Positions 37,042-46,465 of a stretch of DNA of 64,000 bases are shown one piece after another. The stretch is from contig NZ_NBXD01000020.1 of assembly GCF_003399645.1 (NCBI RefSeq), positions 62,001 through 126,000 of the forward strand, read 5' to 3'. The stretch's first letter is position 1, and each line of letters begins with the position of its first letter. A program made the position numbers and the translations under genes. Source of the stretch: Subtercola boreus (GTDB lineage Bacteria > Actinomycetota > Actinomycetes > Actinomycetales > Microbacteriaceae). Under the pieces are notes generated by a model. The model had not been told where the DNA came from, did not search any database, and saw nothing but the letters and a program-made list of their open reading frames with translations.

Positions 37042-37521
37042 CTATGACGCGACCTCTTCCGCGCCCTCGTAACCCGTGATGGCCGCGACCTTCCCGGCCG
37101 ATGACGAGCTCTCGTCGAAACGGTAGTCGAGCCACTCGCCGACGAGGCGCTTGGCGAGTTCGAGCCCGATGACGCGCTGGCCCATGGTGAGCACCTGCGC
37201 GTTGTTGCTGAGCACCGAGCGTTCGACCGAGTAGCTGTCGTGCGCTGTGACGGCACGGATGCCGGGTACCTTGTTCGCTGAGATGGCGACGCCGAGGCCG
37301 GTTCCACAGAACAGCAGGGCGCGATCGGCTTCGCCGCCGGCGATCTGGCGCGCGGCGGTGACCGCGACGTGCGGGTAGGCCGTGTGGCCGTCGACGTCGA
37401 CGCCGACATCGGCCACGCTGGCGACGCGGGGGTCGGCCTCGAGCATGGCCTTCAGCTGCTCCTTGTATTCGAATCCGGCGTCATCGCTTCCGATGACGAT
37501 TCGCAGGGGGGTGTTCGACAT
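37042..37521 (-). CDS. RpiB/LacAB-family sugar-phosphate isomerase
   Basis: Aldose-ketose phosphate isomerase of 159 residues. [15 protein letters not shown] and the active-site [20 protein letters not shown] with Cys are present, followed by [24 protein letters not shown]. It could be ribose-5-phosphate isomerase B, but its position as last gene of the GntR/TIM-barrel/DhaKL cluster fits a DerI-type D-erythrulose-4-phosphate isomerase, as described in mycobacterial tetritol catabolism. AGGAG precedes the ATG, 11 bp after the kinase. Confidence 0.88.
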   Translation of the reverse strand: MSNTPLRIVIGSDDAGFEYKEQLKAMLEADPRVASVADVGVDVDGHTAYPHVAVTAARQIAGGEADRALLFCGTGLGVAISANKVPGIRAVTAHDSYSVERSVLSNNAQVLTMGQRVIGLELAKRLVGEWLDYRFDESSSSAGKVAAITGYEGAEEVAS

Positions 37522-37532
37522 GCGTTGTGCTC

Positions 37533-39269
37533 CTATTCGTGGGGGAGATCGCCGAGGCGGTCGCCGACGGTCGTGACGATTCGTGCAAAAGAGACGGCTC
37601 CGGCATCGGGATGCCCGAGGCTGCGTTCGACGTGCGGCCGTGCCCGGCCCAGCCGCGGTTCGAGGTCAGCCGTGGCTTCGGCCGCGCGCACGGATGCGGT
37701 CGCGGCTCCGGTCCAGGACGCGGTGAGCGCTTCGCCCGCCGAGACCCGGCGGCGCAGTTCGTCGGCGAACGGTACGAACGCGTCGACCAGCGTCTTGTCA
37801 CCGACTTCGGCCTTGCCGAGGTTCTGGATGGCGGCCAGGGCCGCGTCCACGGCAGAGCTGACCGCGGTCGCACTCACCTCGGAGGAGGGCGGCAGGCTCG
37901 CCCCGGCGGCGGTGAGGGCGATGCCCCAGAGTGCTCCGGATGTTCCGCCACCGTTCTCCGACCAGGCCTCCCCCGCCTCGGCGAGGAGTTCGGCCAGCGA
38001 ACCCTGCTCGGCGACGACCGATTTCGCAGCGGCCAGCGCACCCGTGGCCCCGCGGCTCATACCTATGCCGTGGTCGCCGTCACCGGCGATGGCGTCGATC
38101 CGCCCGAACTCGTCTTCGGAGGCCACGATCATCCGGTGCACCGCCTCGAGGCAGACGAGCACCTGCTGGGCCGCGGCTGTCTCCTCCGGGCCGCTCACCG
38201 TGCGCCGAACGTCTGCGGCGGCATCCGAGACGCCGTGGTCGCGGGTGTCGGGCTCGGCGTCGATCGAGCCGGTGCGGTAGGCGGGTGTGTCGGCGGGCGC
38301 ACGCCAGAGCTCTTCGAGCTCGTCGGTCACCCAGAACAGTGTCAGCGAGACGCCCGACATGTCGAGGCTCGTCACCAGCTCGCCGCATTCCGTGTCGGCA
38401 ACAATGACCCCGGCCTCGCCCAGCAGGCGGTGCACGCTGGCGTAGACGACGAACAGTTCTTCATATTTGAAGTCGCCGAGGCCGTTCAGGATGACGACGG
38501 CCCGGGCGCCCGAAGCGGTGGGAACGTCGCCGGGCAGTTCATCGAGCAGACGCTCCACCAGCAGGGCCGCGAGGTCGGGGGCCGAGGGAACCGGCACCTC
38601 GCTGATACCCGGCTCGCCGTGGATGCCGAGGCCCACCGCCATCATGCCGTCGGGGACAGTGAAGAGCGGTTCGTCGGCACCCGGCAGCGTGCAGCCGCTG
38701 AAGGCGACACCGAAGGAACGGGTACGGCTGTTGGCCAACTGGGCGATACGCTCCACCTCATCGAGGTCGGCCCCCGCCTCGGCAGCAGCGCCGGCCGCCT
38801 TGAAGACAGTGAGGTCGCCGGCGATACCGCGGCGCTTCGCGATCTCGTCGGCTGTCGCGCTGGCGACATCGTCGGTGACGGTGACGACGCGAACGTCGAC
38901 ACCCTCGCCCCGCAGCCGCTCGGCGGCCATGCCGAACTGCAGCACGTCGCCGGCGTAGTTGCCGAACGTGAGCAGAACGCCGGCTCCGCGCTCGACCGCC
39001 CTGCACACCCGATAGGCCTGGCCCGAGGCCGGGGAGGCGAAGATGTTGCCGCAGACCGCCGCTGCGGCGAGCCCGGGGCCGACGATGCCGGCGAAGGCGG
39101 GGTAGTGGCCCGATCCGCCGCCGACCACGACGGCGACGCGGCCCTCGGGAATGACGGAGGAGCGCACCACTCCCCCGTCGACCCGCCGAACATGCCCGGG
39201 GTTGGCGAGAACGAACCCGTCGATGGCGGTCTCGGCGAAGGTGGTGGCGTCGATGAGGAGGTTCGTCAT
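37533..39269 (-). CDS. dihydroxyacetone/erythrulose kinase (DhaK-DhaL fusion)
   Basis: ATP-dependent ketose kinase of 578 residues. The DhaK domain (about 1-335) has [18 protein letters not shown] and the covalent-substrate histidine in [11 protein letters not shown] near residue 217. The DhaL ATP domain (about 365-578) has [15 protein letters not shown] and [11 protein letters not shown]. This is the single-chain ATP-dependent form, not the PTS-dependent split form. Start ATG overlaps the preceding stop as ATGA. With an RpiB-type isomerase after it, the substrate may be dihydroxyacetone or a tetrulose such as erythrulose. Confidence 0.92.
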   Translation of the reverse strand: MTNLLIDATTFAETAIDGFVLANPGHVRRVDGGVVRSSVIPEGRVAVVVGGGSGHYPAFAGIVGPGLAAAAVCGNIFASPASGQAYRVCRAVERGAGVLLTFGNYAGDVLQFGMAAERLRGEGVDVRVVTVTDDVASATADEIAKRRGIAGDLTVFKAAGAAAEAGADLDEVERIAQLANSRTRSFGVAFSGCTLPGADEPLFTVPDGMMAVGLGIHGEPGISEVPVPSAPDLAALLVERLLDELPGDVPTASGARAVVILNGLGDFKYEELFVVYASVHRLLGEAGVIVADTECGELVTSLDMSGVSLTLFWVTDELEELWRAPADTPAYRTGSIDAEPDTRDHGVSDAAADVRRTVSGPEETAAAQQVLVCLEAVHRMIVASEDEFGRIDAIAGDGDHGIGMSRGATGALAAAKSVVAEQGSLAELLAEAGEAWSENGGGTSGALWGIALTAAGASLPPSSEVSATAVSSAVDAALAAIQNLGKAEVGDKTLVDAFVPFADELRRRVSAGEALTASWTGAATASVRAAEATADLEPRLGRARPHVERSLGHPDAGAVSFARIVTTVGDRLGDLPHE

Positions 39270-40237
39270 GCCGTGACCCCCTGGCGGGCTGCGTCGACAG
39301 CAGACGCCCCGACGGGTGCAGGGGGCAGGGATGCCGGCAGCAGCGTACGCAGGTAGTCCGCGTTCATGGCGCTCACACCGAGCCCGTCGCCGCCGTAGTG
39401 CTCGCAGCAGATCACACCCCGAAAACCGATGGCCAGAGCATCCCGAACCGCCTCGCGGTAGTTGATGAAGCCCAGCATCAGAGGAGCGGGCGCCGCGAAG
39501 ACCGCGCCTGTGATCGGATCTTCGTCGCGGAAGTAGTTCTTGACCTGCCAGTAGTTCGTGTAGGGCAGGGTCTTGGCCAGGATCTCGCGCCAGTCCTCGA
39601 TCGGGCGGTGCAGGCGCACCAGGTTGCCGATGTCGGGGTCGAGGCCCACGTTCGGCAGGTCGATCTCGGTGATCAGCTGAACCGCCGAGTCGGCCGTGCC
39701 GAGGTAGGTGTCTTCGTAGAGCTCGAGGGAGACGAGCATCCCGAGGTCGGCGGCGTGCTGGCCGATCTCGCGAAAACGGGAGACGGCGAGAGCCCGGGTC
39801 TCGGGCGAGTCTTCCGGGTCGCCGTCGCTGTCGGCGTTCCAGAACCAGAGCTGCGATTTCTGATCGGCGGTCAGCGGGCGGTGGAGGCCGAGCGACAGCA
39901 CGCGTGTACCGAGGGTGGCCGCGGCATCCATCGTGCGGTGCGTGTAGGCGAGATTGTCGACGCCGTCGACCGGGTCGATGACGCTGCGACGGGTGATGGA
40001 GAGCGACGGAACGCCGACCTGGGCTTCGGCGGCCGCCTCGGCGAACTGCGTGAGGCGGGCGGGGCTCAGATCGCCGATCTGCAGCCAGCTGTCGGTGAGA
40101 TCGATGTGTTCGAAGCCGACGCCTGCGACTTCGCGGAGTGTGGCGAGCCACGCCTCGGCAGGGGCGTGCTGGTTGGCAGGGCTGGCGAACTGGTGGAGGG
40201 CTGCCGCAATGGGCCAGCTCCCGGTCGTGTCTGACAT
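39266..40237 (-). CDS. sugar phosphate isomerase/epimerase (xylose-isomerase-like TIM barrel)
   Basis: AP-endonuclease-2 superfamily barrel of 323 residues. Metal and substrate residues probably lie in VSLELYEDTYLG, NVGLDPDIGN and VICCEHYGGDG. CGAGGTG sits 6 nt before the ATG at 40237; an in-frame ATG at 40270 would start in the promoter palindrome region and is less likely. First enzyme of the cluster after the gntR gene and coupled to the kinase by an ATGA overlap. Likely interconverts the ketose or a related polyol derivative. Confidence 0.85.
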   Translation of the reverse strand: MSDTTGSWPIAAALHQFASPANQHAPAEAWLATLREVAGVGFEHIDLTDSWLQIGDLSPARLTQFAEAAAEAQVGVPSLSITRRSVIDPVDGVDNLAYTHRTMDAAATLGTRVLSLGLHRPLTADQKSQLWFWNADSDGDPEDSPETRALAVSRFREIGQHAADLGMLVSLELYEDTYLGTADSAVQLITEIDLPNVGLDPDIGNLVRLHRPIEDWREILAKTLPYTNYWQVKNYFRDEDPITGAVFAAPAPLMLGFINYREAVRDALAIGFRGVICCEHYGGDGLGVSAMNADYLRTLLPASLPPAPVGASAVDAARQGVTA

Positions 40238-40258
40238 CTGCACCTCGTTGTGTGGGAG

Positions 40259-40308
40259 TTCGTATTTCATACTTCGTATACGATCCTCGGGAAGAGTGCG
40301 AAAGTCAA
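40259..40308 (-). promoter_or_regulatory. promoter and palindromic operator of the isomerase-kinase operon
   Basis: TTGACT on the minus strand (complement of 40303-40308) is a good -35. About 18-20 nt downstream lies the perfect palindrome TCGTATACGA (40274-40283), which would cover the -10. TTCGTAT is repeated directly at 40259 and 40273. Likely site for the GntR regulator encoded immediately upstream. Confidence 0.6.
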
Positions 40309-40361
40309 GACCCCCAGCGCGGGACCCCCCGCGACCGGGAGGGGAGACTGCGGGCGAGGGA

Positions 40362-41060
40362 TCAGGCCGACGGATGCCCGTGCGATGCGTCGGCGATCGC
40401 TCGCGTGCGCACACCGCAGATGTGCGAGTCCATGCGAGCGCGGGCCTCGGCGGGGTCGTTCGCCCTGAAGGCTTCGAGCACGCGCGTGTGCTCCTGGATG
40501 GCCGCATCGGCGTCGCTCACACCGAGCCCACCGAAGAGCCGGAAGCGCTGCACGTGACCGCCCAGCGAACGGTAGGCGGCGAGCAGGAAGCGGTTGCCTG
40601 CAGCCTCGGCGATCAGCCGGTGGAACCTCTCGTCGGCCTGCCAGTACTGGCCGATCGCTTCGGACTCCACGTGGTGCTTCGTCGCGTCCAACTCGGAGAT
40701 GGTCTCGCCGAGCTGCGTGACGAGGGTGTCGGTGGAGCGGCTGCAGGCGCGGAACGCGTTCTCGGGCTCGATGAGCAGCCGGGCATCCATCAGCTCGACG
40801 ACCTCGCCGAGTGAGAAGAGCGGGGCGACACGGTAGCCCTTGAGAACGGTTCGAACGACCAGTCCGGTGGATTCGAGACGCACCAGGGCCTCGCGGATGG
40901 GGGTCTGCGACACCTCGAACTCCCGCGAGAGCAGGTCGATGTTGAGGGGCTCGTCGGCCTCGAGCCGGCCATCCATGAAGGCCACCATGAGCTGGTTGTA
41001 GACGTGATCGGCAAGCACGTTGCGTGCTGCTTTGACACGAATGGAGGAGCCGGTAGCCAT
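40362..41060 (-). CDS. GntR family transcriptional regulator (FCD subfamily)
   Basis: Repressor of 232 residues. The wHTH (about 12-80) includes LLSREFEVSQTPIREALVRLESTGLV, and the helical FCD ligand domain follows, with ADERFHRLIAEAAGN and HTRVLEAFRANDPAEARARM. The FCD fold usually binds small organic acids or sugar acids through a metal. Same strand and 124 bp upstream of the isomerase gene. TAGGGT lies 6 nt before its ATG. Confidence 0.92.
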   Translation of the reverse strand: MATGSSIRVKAARNVLADHVYNQLMVAFMDGRLEADEPLNIDLLSREFEVSQTPIREALVRLESTGLVVRTVLKGYRVAPLFSLGEVVELMDARLLIEPENAFRACSRSTDTLVTQLGETISELDATKHHVESEAIGQYWQADERFHRLIAEAAGNRFLLAAYRSLGGHVQRFRLFGGLGVSDADAAIQEHTRVLEAFRANDPAEARARMDSHICGVRTRAIADASHGHPSA

Positions 41061-41072
41061 TTCTTCACCCTA
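41061..41072 (-). promoter_or_regulatory. -10 element for gntR
   Basis: Minus-strand TAGGGT (complement of 41067-41072), 6 nt before the ATG at 41060. Confidence 0.55.
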
Positions 41073-41125
41073 CCTCGGGCCGTGCCGGGGGCCCACCGAC
41101 GAACAGCGCCGGGGGGCCCTCCGCT

Positions 41126-42466
41126 TCAGGTCAGTTCGTTCGACTCCAGCATCTCGGTGACCAGCGCCGCGATGGCCGAGCGCTCCGAGCGGGTCAGGGT
41201 GATGTGCCCGAAGAGCGGGTGGTTCTTCAGCGACTCGATCACCGACGCGACACCGTCGTGGCGGCCGACCCGCAGGTTGTCGCGCTGCGCCACGTCGTGG
41301 GTCAACACCACGCGGGAGTTCTGGCCGATGCGCGAGAGCACGGTCAGCAGCACATTCCGTTCGAGCGACTGTGCCTCATCCACGATCACGAAGGCATCGT
41401 GCAGCGACCGGCCACGGATGTGCGTGAGCGGCAGAACCTCGAGGATGCCGCGTTCCACCACCTCGTCGAGCACATTCTGAGAGACCAGCGAGCCCAGTGT
41501 GTCGAAGACCGCCTGCGCCCACGGGTTCATCTTCTCGCTGGCATCGCCCGGAAGAAAACCGAGCTCCTGGCCGCCCACCGCGTAGAGCGGCCGGAACACC
41601 ATGATCTTCTTGTGCTGCTGCTTCTCCAGCACGGCTTCGAGTCCTGCGCACAGGGCCAGAGCGGACTTCCCCGTACCGGCTCGACCCCCCAGCGAGATGA
41701 TGCCGACCTCGGGGTCGAGCAGCATGTCGATCGCCACGCGCTGCTCGGCCGACCGACCGTGCAACCCGAAGACGTCGCGGTCGCCACGCACGAGCTGGAA
41801 GCTGTTCTTGCTGGTCACCCGGCCGAGGGCCGAACCACGGTCGGAATGGATGACCAGACCGGTGTTGATCGGCATCTTCGCCACCAGCGGGGTCTCCATG
41901 CCCTCCTGGTCCCACAGCTTCGACATGTCGGAGGCGCTCAGCGTGATGCTGTCGATGCCCGTCCAACCGGAGTCGACGGCGAGTTCGGCGCGGTACTCCT
42001 CGGCCGCGAGGCCGATGGAGGCGGCCTTGACGCGCAGCGGCAGGTCTTTCGAGACGACCGTCACGTCGAGGCCGTCGTTGGACAGGTTGAGCGCGACGGC
42101 GAGGATGCGCGAGTCGTTGTCCTGCAGCTGCAGGCCCGACGGCAGCACAGACATGTTCGAATGGTTCAGTTCCACGCGGAGGCTTCCTCCGGCGTCGCCG
42201 ACGGCGATCGGAAAGTCGAGGCGCTCATGGAGCACCCGCAACTCGTCGAGGTTGCGAAGCGCCTGGCGGGCGAAGTAGCCGATCTCCGGATCGTTGCGTT
42301 TGGATTCGAGCTCGGAGATCACCACGACCGGCAAGACCACAGGATGCTCGGCGAAGCGGAAGATCGCCTTCGGGTCAGACAGCAAAACCGAGGTATCCAG
42401 TACATAGGTACGCTCGGCTTGTTTGACGCTGGTGGTGGTTGACTTCTTCAGTTTTTGATCGGGCAC
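41126..42466 (-). CDS. PhoH-like protein with N-terminal PIN domain (PhoH2)
   Basis: Ribonuclease/helicase-type protein of 446 residues. The PIN nuclease domain (about 20-160) opens [19 protein letters not shown] and includes [13 protein letters not shown] and [12 protein letters not shown]. The PhoH P-loop ATPase (about 235-446) has [18 protein letters not shown] and [16 protein letters not shown]. In mycobacteria PhoH2 unwinds and cleaves RNA. GGAG lies 5 nt before the GTG start. Confidence 0.94.
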   Translation of the reverse strand: MPDQKLKKSTTTSVKQAERTYVLDTSVLLSDPKAIFRFAEHPVVLPVVVISELESKRNDPEIGYFARQALRNLDELRVLHERLDFPIAVGDAGGSLRVELNHSNMSVLPSGLQLQDNDSRILAVALNLSNDGLDVTVVSKDLPLRVKAASIGLAAEEYRAELAVDSGWTGIDSITLSASDMSKLWDQEGMETPLVAKMPINTGLVIHSDRGSALGRVTSKNSFQLVRGDRDVFGLHGRSAEQRVAIDMLLDPEVGIISLGGRAGTGKSALALCAGLEAVLEKQQHKKIMVFRPLYAVGGQELGFLPGDASEKMNPWAQAVFDTLGSLVSQNVLDEVVERGILEVLPLTHIRGRSLHDAFVIVDEAQSLERNVLLTVLSRIGQNSRVVLTHDVAQRDNLRVGRHDGVASVIESLKNHPLFGHITLTRSERSAIAALVTEMLESNELT

Positions 42467-42665
42467 AAGTACTCCAACCCCGGGCGGCGATGCTCACCCG
42501 GATCTTTCCGGCGAAGCGGCCGCCAAGCCTCTTTCAAGACCTGGGCTGGTATCGAAACGTACTTATGTGGCCGCTTCGATCAGGTGCCATACCTGATGCA
42601 AACACCGTAAGCCGCCGGGGTGCACCGAAACGAACCGACACACCCCGGCTGAGATTAACGTTGTG

Positions 42666-43028
42666 TTACGACGCGAGGTCGTCTGCCTTCTTCTCAGCTT
42701 CGTCGGCCACATCTCCGGCCTTGTCGGCCAGGTCGTCGGCCGTGTCACCGGCCTTGTCGGCCACGTCGTCGGCCGTGCCGCGCACCTTGGCCGCGGCATC
42801 CTTGATCACGCCGGGTGCAGCCTTGACCGCATCGGCGAGCTTCTCCTGCACGATCGGCGCCCTGTCGGCGACGAACGCCTCCGCGTTGTGCACAGCCTTC
42901 TGCACCTGCGGCTGGTTCCAGGCCGCGTCGGCCTTCGATTTGATCTGCTCGTACCGCTTACGGCCGGCTGCGGAGCCCGCGACGTAACCGACGCCGAGGC
43001 CGATGACAAACAGGATTTTGCCCTTCAT
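42666..43028 (-). CDS. YtxH-like membrane-anchored helical protein
   Basis: Protein of 120 residues: one N-terminal hydrophobic segment ILFVIGLGVGYVAGSAAG followed by RKRYEQIKSKADAAW, then an Ala/Asp/Lys-rich helical region with DDVADKAGDTADDLADKAGDVADEA repeats. This resembles YtxH/DUF883-type stress proteins. AAAGGTG lies 6 nt before the ATG at 43028; an upstream GTG is less suitable. The repeated ADKAGD unit echoes the MT0933-like protein at 12317. Confidence 0.75.
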   Translation of the reverse strand: MKGKILFVIGLGVGYVAGSAAGRKRYEQIKSKADAAWNQPQVQKAVHNAEAFVADRAPIVQEKLADAVKAAPGVIKDAAAKVRGTADDVADKAGDTADDLADKAGDVADEAEKKADDLAS

Positions 43029-43069
43029 GTGCTTCACCTTTTCTCTGGGGGGGTTGGTTTGTGGTTGTG

Positions 43070-43855
43070 TCAGCCGCCGAAGCGTCGCTGCCGCCTCGAG
43101 AAGTCGCGGAGCGCCCGCAGAAAGTCGACCTGGCGAATGTCGGGGCCGAGCGCCTCCATGAAGTAGAACTCGCTGTGCGCACTCTGCCAGAGCATGAAAT
43201 CGCTGAGGCGCTGCTCCCCCGAGGTGCGGATGACGAGGTCGGGATCGGGCTGGCCCCCGGTGTAGAGGTGGGCGCCGATCAGCTCCTCGTCGAGGTTCTC
43301 AGCGAGCTCGGCCAGCGTGTGGCCCGCGGCCTGATGGGTACGGATGATGCTCTGTACGGCATCCGCGATCTCTGTGCGACCGCCGTAGCCGACGGCGAGG
43401 TTGACGTGCAGGCCGGTGTTGGCGGAGGTGCGGGATTCGGCCTCGGAGAGGGCGGCGACGAGCCTCGGCGGCAGTCCTTCGTTGCTGCCGACGTGCTTGA
43501 TGCGCCAGTTGCGGTAGGTGGAGAGTTCTTCGGCGAGCTGCGCGATGATCTCGATGAGTTCGGTGAGCTCGGCTTCGCTGCGGCTGGTGAGGTTGTCGGT
43601 CGACAACAGGTAGAGGGTCGCGACCGAGATGCCGAGGTCGTCGCACCATTCGAGGAACTCGCGCACCTTGATGGCGCCGGCGCGGTGGCCGTGCGCCGCG
43701 GTCTCGAGGAGCTTCAGCTTCGCCCAACGACGGTTGCCGTCGATGATCATCGCAACGTGGTGGGGAAGGTTGCCCTCGTCGAGCTCGCGCCGCAGCCGCT
43801 TCTGGTACAGCCCGTAGAGCAGACCTCGACCGGGGGTGTCCTGCCTCTTCTGCAC
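43070..43855 (-). CDS. uppS: isoprenyl transferase (undecaprenyl diphosphate synthase family)
   Basis: cis-Prenyltransferase of 261 residues that makes polyprenyl diphosphates for cell-wall carriers. VAMIIDGNRRWAKL near residue 40, TLYLLSTDNL, NLAVGYGGRTEIADAV and DLVIRTSGEQRLSDFMLWQSAHSEFYF are all diagnostic. Chain length cannot be assigned; mycobacteria have short- and long-chain paralogues. TAGCGT lies 6 nt before the GTG. Confidence 0.95.
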   Translation of the reverse strand: MQKRQDTPGRGLLYGLYQKRLRRELDEGNLPHHVAMIIDGNRRWAKLKLLETAAHGHRAGAIKVREFLEWCDDLGISVATLYLLSTDNLTSRSEAELTELIEIIAQLAEELSTYRNWRIKHVGSNEGLPPRLVAALSEAESRTSANTGLHVNLAVGYGGRTEIADAVQSIIRTHQAAGHTLAELAENLDEELIGAHLYTGGQPDPDLVIRTSGEQRLSDFMLWQSAHSEFYFMEALGPDIRQVDFLRALRDFSRRQRRFGG

Positions 43856-43867
43856 GAGGTAACGCTA
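43856..43867 (-). promoter_or_regulatory. -10 element for uppS
   Basis: Minus-strand TAGCGT (complement of 43862-43867), 6 nt before the GTG at 43855. Confidence 0.6.
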
Positions 43868-43913
43868 CCCTCCGCGGGCAGAAACTCCCAGCGGGCCCCA
43901 CAGGCGGCGCGGC

Positions 43914-43925
43914 TAGGGTTGAGGC
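43914..43925 (+). promoter_or_regulatory. -10 element for trhA
   Basis: TAGGGT at 43914-43919, 6 nt before the ATG at 43926. Confidence 0.6.
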
Positions 43926-44612
43926 ATGACCTCCGCACTGCCTCACCTTCCGCTGGTCGATGAGGCGGCCGAGGTCAAACCGACCTGGCGCGGCTGGATC
44001 CACGCCGTCACCTTCCCGCTCGCGATCGTCGCGGGCGTGGTGCTCGTCGTGCTGGCCGACGGTGCCGCTGCGAAAGCGTCGACCACCGTTTTCGCGATCA
44101 CGTCGCTGCTGCTGTTCGGCAATTCCGCGCTCTATCACCGTTTCAACTGGCAGCCGAAGACGAAGCGCATTCTCAAACGCATCGATCACGCGAACATCTT
44201 CCTGCTGATCGCCGGCACCTACACCCCCATCGCAGCACTCGCCCTGCCACCCGGCAAAGACACGCTCGTGCTCGTGGCCGTGTGGGTCGCGGCTCTGCTC
44301 GGCATCGGGTTCCGCGTGTTCTGGCTCGACGCCCCGCGGTGGCTCTACACCCCGCTCTACGTGCTCATGGGTGGCGCCGCCCTGCTGTTCACCGCCGACA
44401 TCTTCGCGGCGAACGCCGTGACGATGACGCTCGTTCTCGTCGGCGGGGTCGCCTATACGATCGGCGCCGTGGTCTACGGGCTGAAGCGGCCGAACCCGGT
44501 TCCCGGGGTCTTCGGGTTCCACGAGATCTTCCACGCACTGACGCTGGTCGCGTTCGCGTGCCACTGGACGGGCATCCTGCTCATCGCGGTGAACCCGCCG
44601 TTCAACGGCTGA
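43926..44612 (+). CDS. trhA: hemolysin III family membrane protein (PAQR/TrhA)
   Basis: Seven-helix PAQR-type membrane protein of 228 residues. Conserved polar residues appear in FGNSALYHRFNW, RIDHANIFLLIAGTYTPI and FGFHEIFHALTLVAFACHW. Linked in E. coli and Bacillus to membrane energy homeostasis rather than haemolysis. Divergent from uppS. Confidence 0.92.
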   Translation: MTSALPHLPLVDEAAEVKPTWRGWIHAVTFPLAIVAGVVLVVLADGAAAKASTTVFAITSLLLFGNSALYHRFNWQPKTKRILKRIDHANIFLLIAGTYTPIAALALPPGKDTLVLVAVWVAALLGIGFRVFWLDAPRWLYTPLYVLMGGAALLFTADIFAANAVTMTLVLVGGVAYTIGAVVYGLKRPNPVPGVFGFHEIFHALTLVAFACHWTGILLIAVNPPFNG

Positions 44613-44646
44613 GACGGCACCGCCGGAGCGCGCCAGCCGCTCACCG

Positions 44647-44928
44647 CTACTTCTTCGCGCCCGGGCCCCTGTCGGCCGCGGCGCGAGCCGCCTCTTCGGC
44701 GTCGAGCTTCTCGGCGACCTGCTGGCGCATGTTGACCCGACGGATGCGCCGGGTCATGTCGATGATGAGCAGCACCGCGAGGATCATCACCGCGAACGTC
44801 ACGATGAAACCGATCGTTCCGGGCGTCACCAGGTCGGGGTTGACGGCCGGGGCGGGGCTCGGGGTCGCATCGTCGGCCACCCAGCCCAGCGCCGTGCCGA
44901 GGGTGGTGTGCAGCGCGGCGGAGACCAT
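44647..44928 (-). CDS. small membrane protein downstream of mca
   Basis: Protein of 93 residues with one membrane helix (GTIGFIVTFAVMILAVLLIIDM) and a basic then acidic cytoplasmic tail (RRIRRVNMRQQVAEKLDAEEA). The ATG overlaps the mca stop (TGATG), so it is coupled to mca. A small membrane protein next to mca is a recurring actinobacterial arrangement; its role is unknown. Confidence 0.78.
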   Translation of the reverse strand: MVSAALHTTLGTALGWVADDATPSPAPAVNPDLVTPGTIGFIVTFAVMILAVLLIIDMTRRIRRVNMRQQVAEKLDAEEAARAAADRGPGAKK

Positions 44929-45836
44929 CACCTGCCGGCCTCCGACAGAACGTCGGAATCGATCCCTGCGAAGAAGTCGTTCTCGAACTCCCCCTCCACC
45001 GGTTCGGGAAGCGGGACCTTCGAGTCGATGAGCTGGTAGTCCTCGTACGGCCATGCCTGCTGCTGCAGTTCGTTCGGCCAGAAGAAGAAGGCGCTGTCGG
45101 GCGAGACCTGGGAGGCGTGCGCCAGCAGGGCGTTGTCTCGGGACTCGAAGAAGGCACCCGCGGGAATCTGGGTGGTTGCGAGGTACGGGCTCTCGGTCAT
45201 CCACCGCCCCATCTCGGCGAAGGTCGCGAGCAGCGGACTGTCGGGATCGGTCGCCTCGAGCAGCTGCTTGATCGACTGCATGCGCTGGTAGCTGAAGATG
45301 CGGTCGTAGTAGAGCTTCGACACCTGCCAGGCCGGGCCGAGCTCGGGCGCGTACGTCTCGTCGGCGGCCAGGCGGTAGGCGAGCACGGAGATGTCGTGGC
45401 AGCGGATGTGATCGGGGTGCGGGTAGCCGCCCTTCTCGTCGTACGTCAGCAGAACCTGCGGCTTCTGCTCGCGGATGAGATGAACGAGTGGTCGCACGCT
45501 CAGCTCGGGGGCTATCGCGGCGAAGGCGTTGGCGGGCAGCGGATCGTCGTTCTCGGGCAGCCCCGAGTCGGCGTACCCGAGCCAGCGGTGCTCGAACCCC
45601 ACGGCGGCCTGCGCGGCGGCCATCTCGACACGGCGAAGACCCGTCATGTCGCGTTCGGCCCACGGCCTCGTCGCGAGCCCTTCATTCAGGATGCTCCCCC
45701 GCTCGCCGCTGGTGCAGCTGACGACCATCACCTCGACTCCACGGTCGAGGTAGTAGGCGTACGTCGCTGCGCCTTTGCTCGATTCGTCATCGGGATGGGC
45801 GTGCACGGCCATGAGACGAAGTGCCAGGTGTCTCAA
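44928..45836 (-). CDS. mca: mycothiol S-conjugate amidase
   Basis: Zinc amidase of 302 residues that cleaves mycothiol S-conjugates into a mercapturic acid and GlcN-Ins during detoxification. Zinc motifs VHAHPDDESSKGAAT and GYPHPDHIRCHD are present, and the CTSGERGSILNEG loop favours Mca over MshB. The TTG start gives the common LRLMAVHAHPDDES N terminus behind GAGGAG; the ATG nine codons in is an alternative. Marks the organism as a mycothiol producer. Confidence 0.93.
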   Translation of the reverse strand: MRHLALRLMAVHAHPDDESSKGAATYAYYLDRGVEVMVVSCTSGERGSILNEGLATRPWAERDMTGLRRVEMAAAQAAVGFEHRWLGYADSGLPENDDPLPANAFAAIAPELSVRPLVHLIREQKPQVLLTYDEKGGYPHPDHIRCHDISVLAYRLAADETYAPELGPAWQVSKLYYDRIFSYQRMQSIKQLLEATDPDSPLLATFAEMGRWMTESPYLATTQIPAGAFFESRDNALLAHASQVSPDSAFFFWPNELQQQAWPYEDYQLIDSKVPLPEPVEGEFENDFFAGIDSDVLSEAGR

Positions 45837-45958
45837 CTCCTCAGCTAGGCGAACTACCCTGTGGTACGGGTAGAGAAATTCTGCCGAAAACCGGCGGTTC
45901 GCGCCGGGAGACCCGGCACATCCAGACTAATCGTTCGACAGAGGAGAGCTGACCGCAC

Positions 45959-46435
45959 GTGAGCGAAGACGAGCTCAGCGAAGACGGCCCGTTCGCGGCC
46001 ACATCGGCGTCGACGGCGGCCTCATCGACGCTGGCACCGGCATCCACCGTGCGTTCCGAACGCTACGGCAACACGGCGAAGTCCCGGGGCCGGGGACGGC
46101 TCATCGCCGTGCTGTTCGGCGGCGCGGTGGTGCTCGTGATCGGCGCCTGGGTCATCTGGGCCGGGCTCGACAGCTCACGATCCTCGGTGGATGCACAGGA
46201 TCAGGCCCACGTCGTGGTCAGCGCCACGCGCGTCGATGTGACCTTCACGGTTTCAGCCGACCGCGGCCAGGCGACGGCATGCGTGGTCGAGGCGCAGAAC
46301 GAGGATCACGCGGTGGTCGGCTGGAAGGTCGTCGACATTCCCGCCTCGACCCAGCGCGACCAGGAGATCACGACCGCCGTGCTCACCACGGAGCCGGCGG
46401 TCACCGGTTTGATCTACAGCTGCTGGCTCACGTAA
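45959..46435 (+). CDS. DUF4307 domain membrane protein
   Basis: Protein of 158 residues: a disordered Ser/Ala-rich N terminus, one helix (LIAVLFGGAVVLVIGAWVIWAGL) and an extracytoplasmic DUF4307 domain with VDVTFTVSADRGQATACVVEAQNEDHAVVGW. The family typically lies between mca and greA, as here. AGGAGAG lies upstream of the GTG. Function unknown. Confidence 0.88.
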   Translation: MSEDELSEDGPFAATSASTAASSTLAPASTVRSERYGNTAKSRGRGRLIAVLFGGAVVLVIGAWVIWAGLDSSRSSVDAQDQAHVVVSATRVDVTFTVSADRGQATACVVEAQNEDHAVVGWKVVDIPASTQRDQEITTAVLTTEPAVTGLIYSCWLT

Positions 46436-46458
46436 AATCGCAGTTTCGAACGGAGGAG
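46433..46458 (+). promoter_or_regulatory. greA -10 and ribosome binding site
   Basis: TAAAAT at 46433-46438, overlapping the DUF4307 stop, then GGAGGAG at 46452-46458 ahead of the ATG at 46466. Confidence 0.5.
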
Positions 46459-46465
46459 TTTGCGC

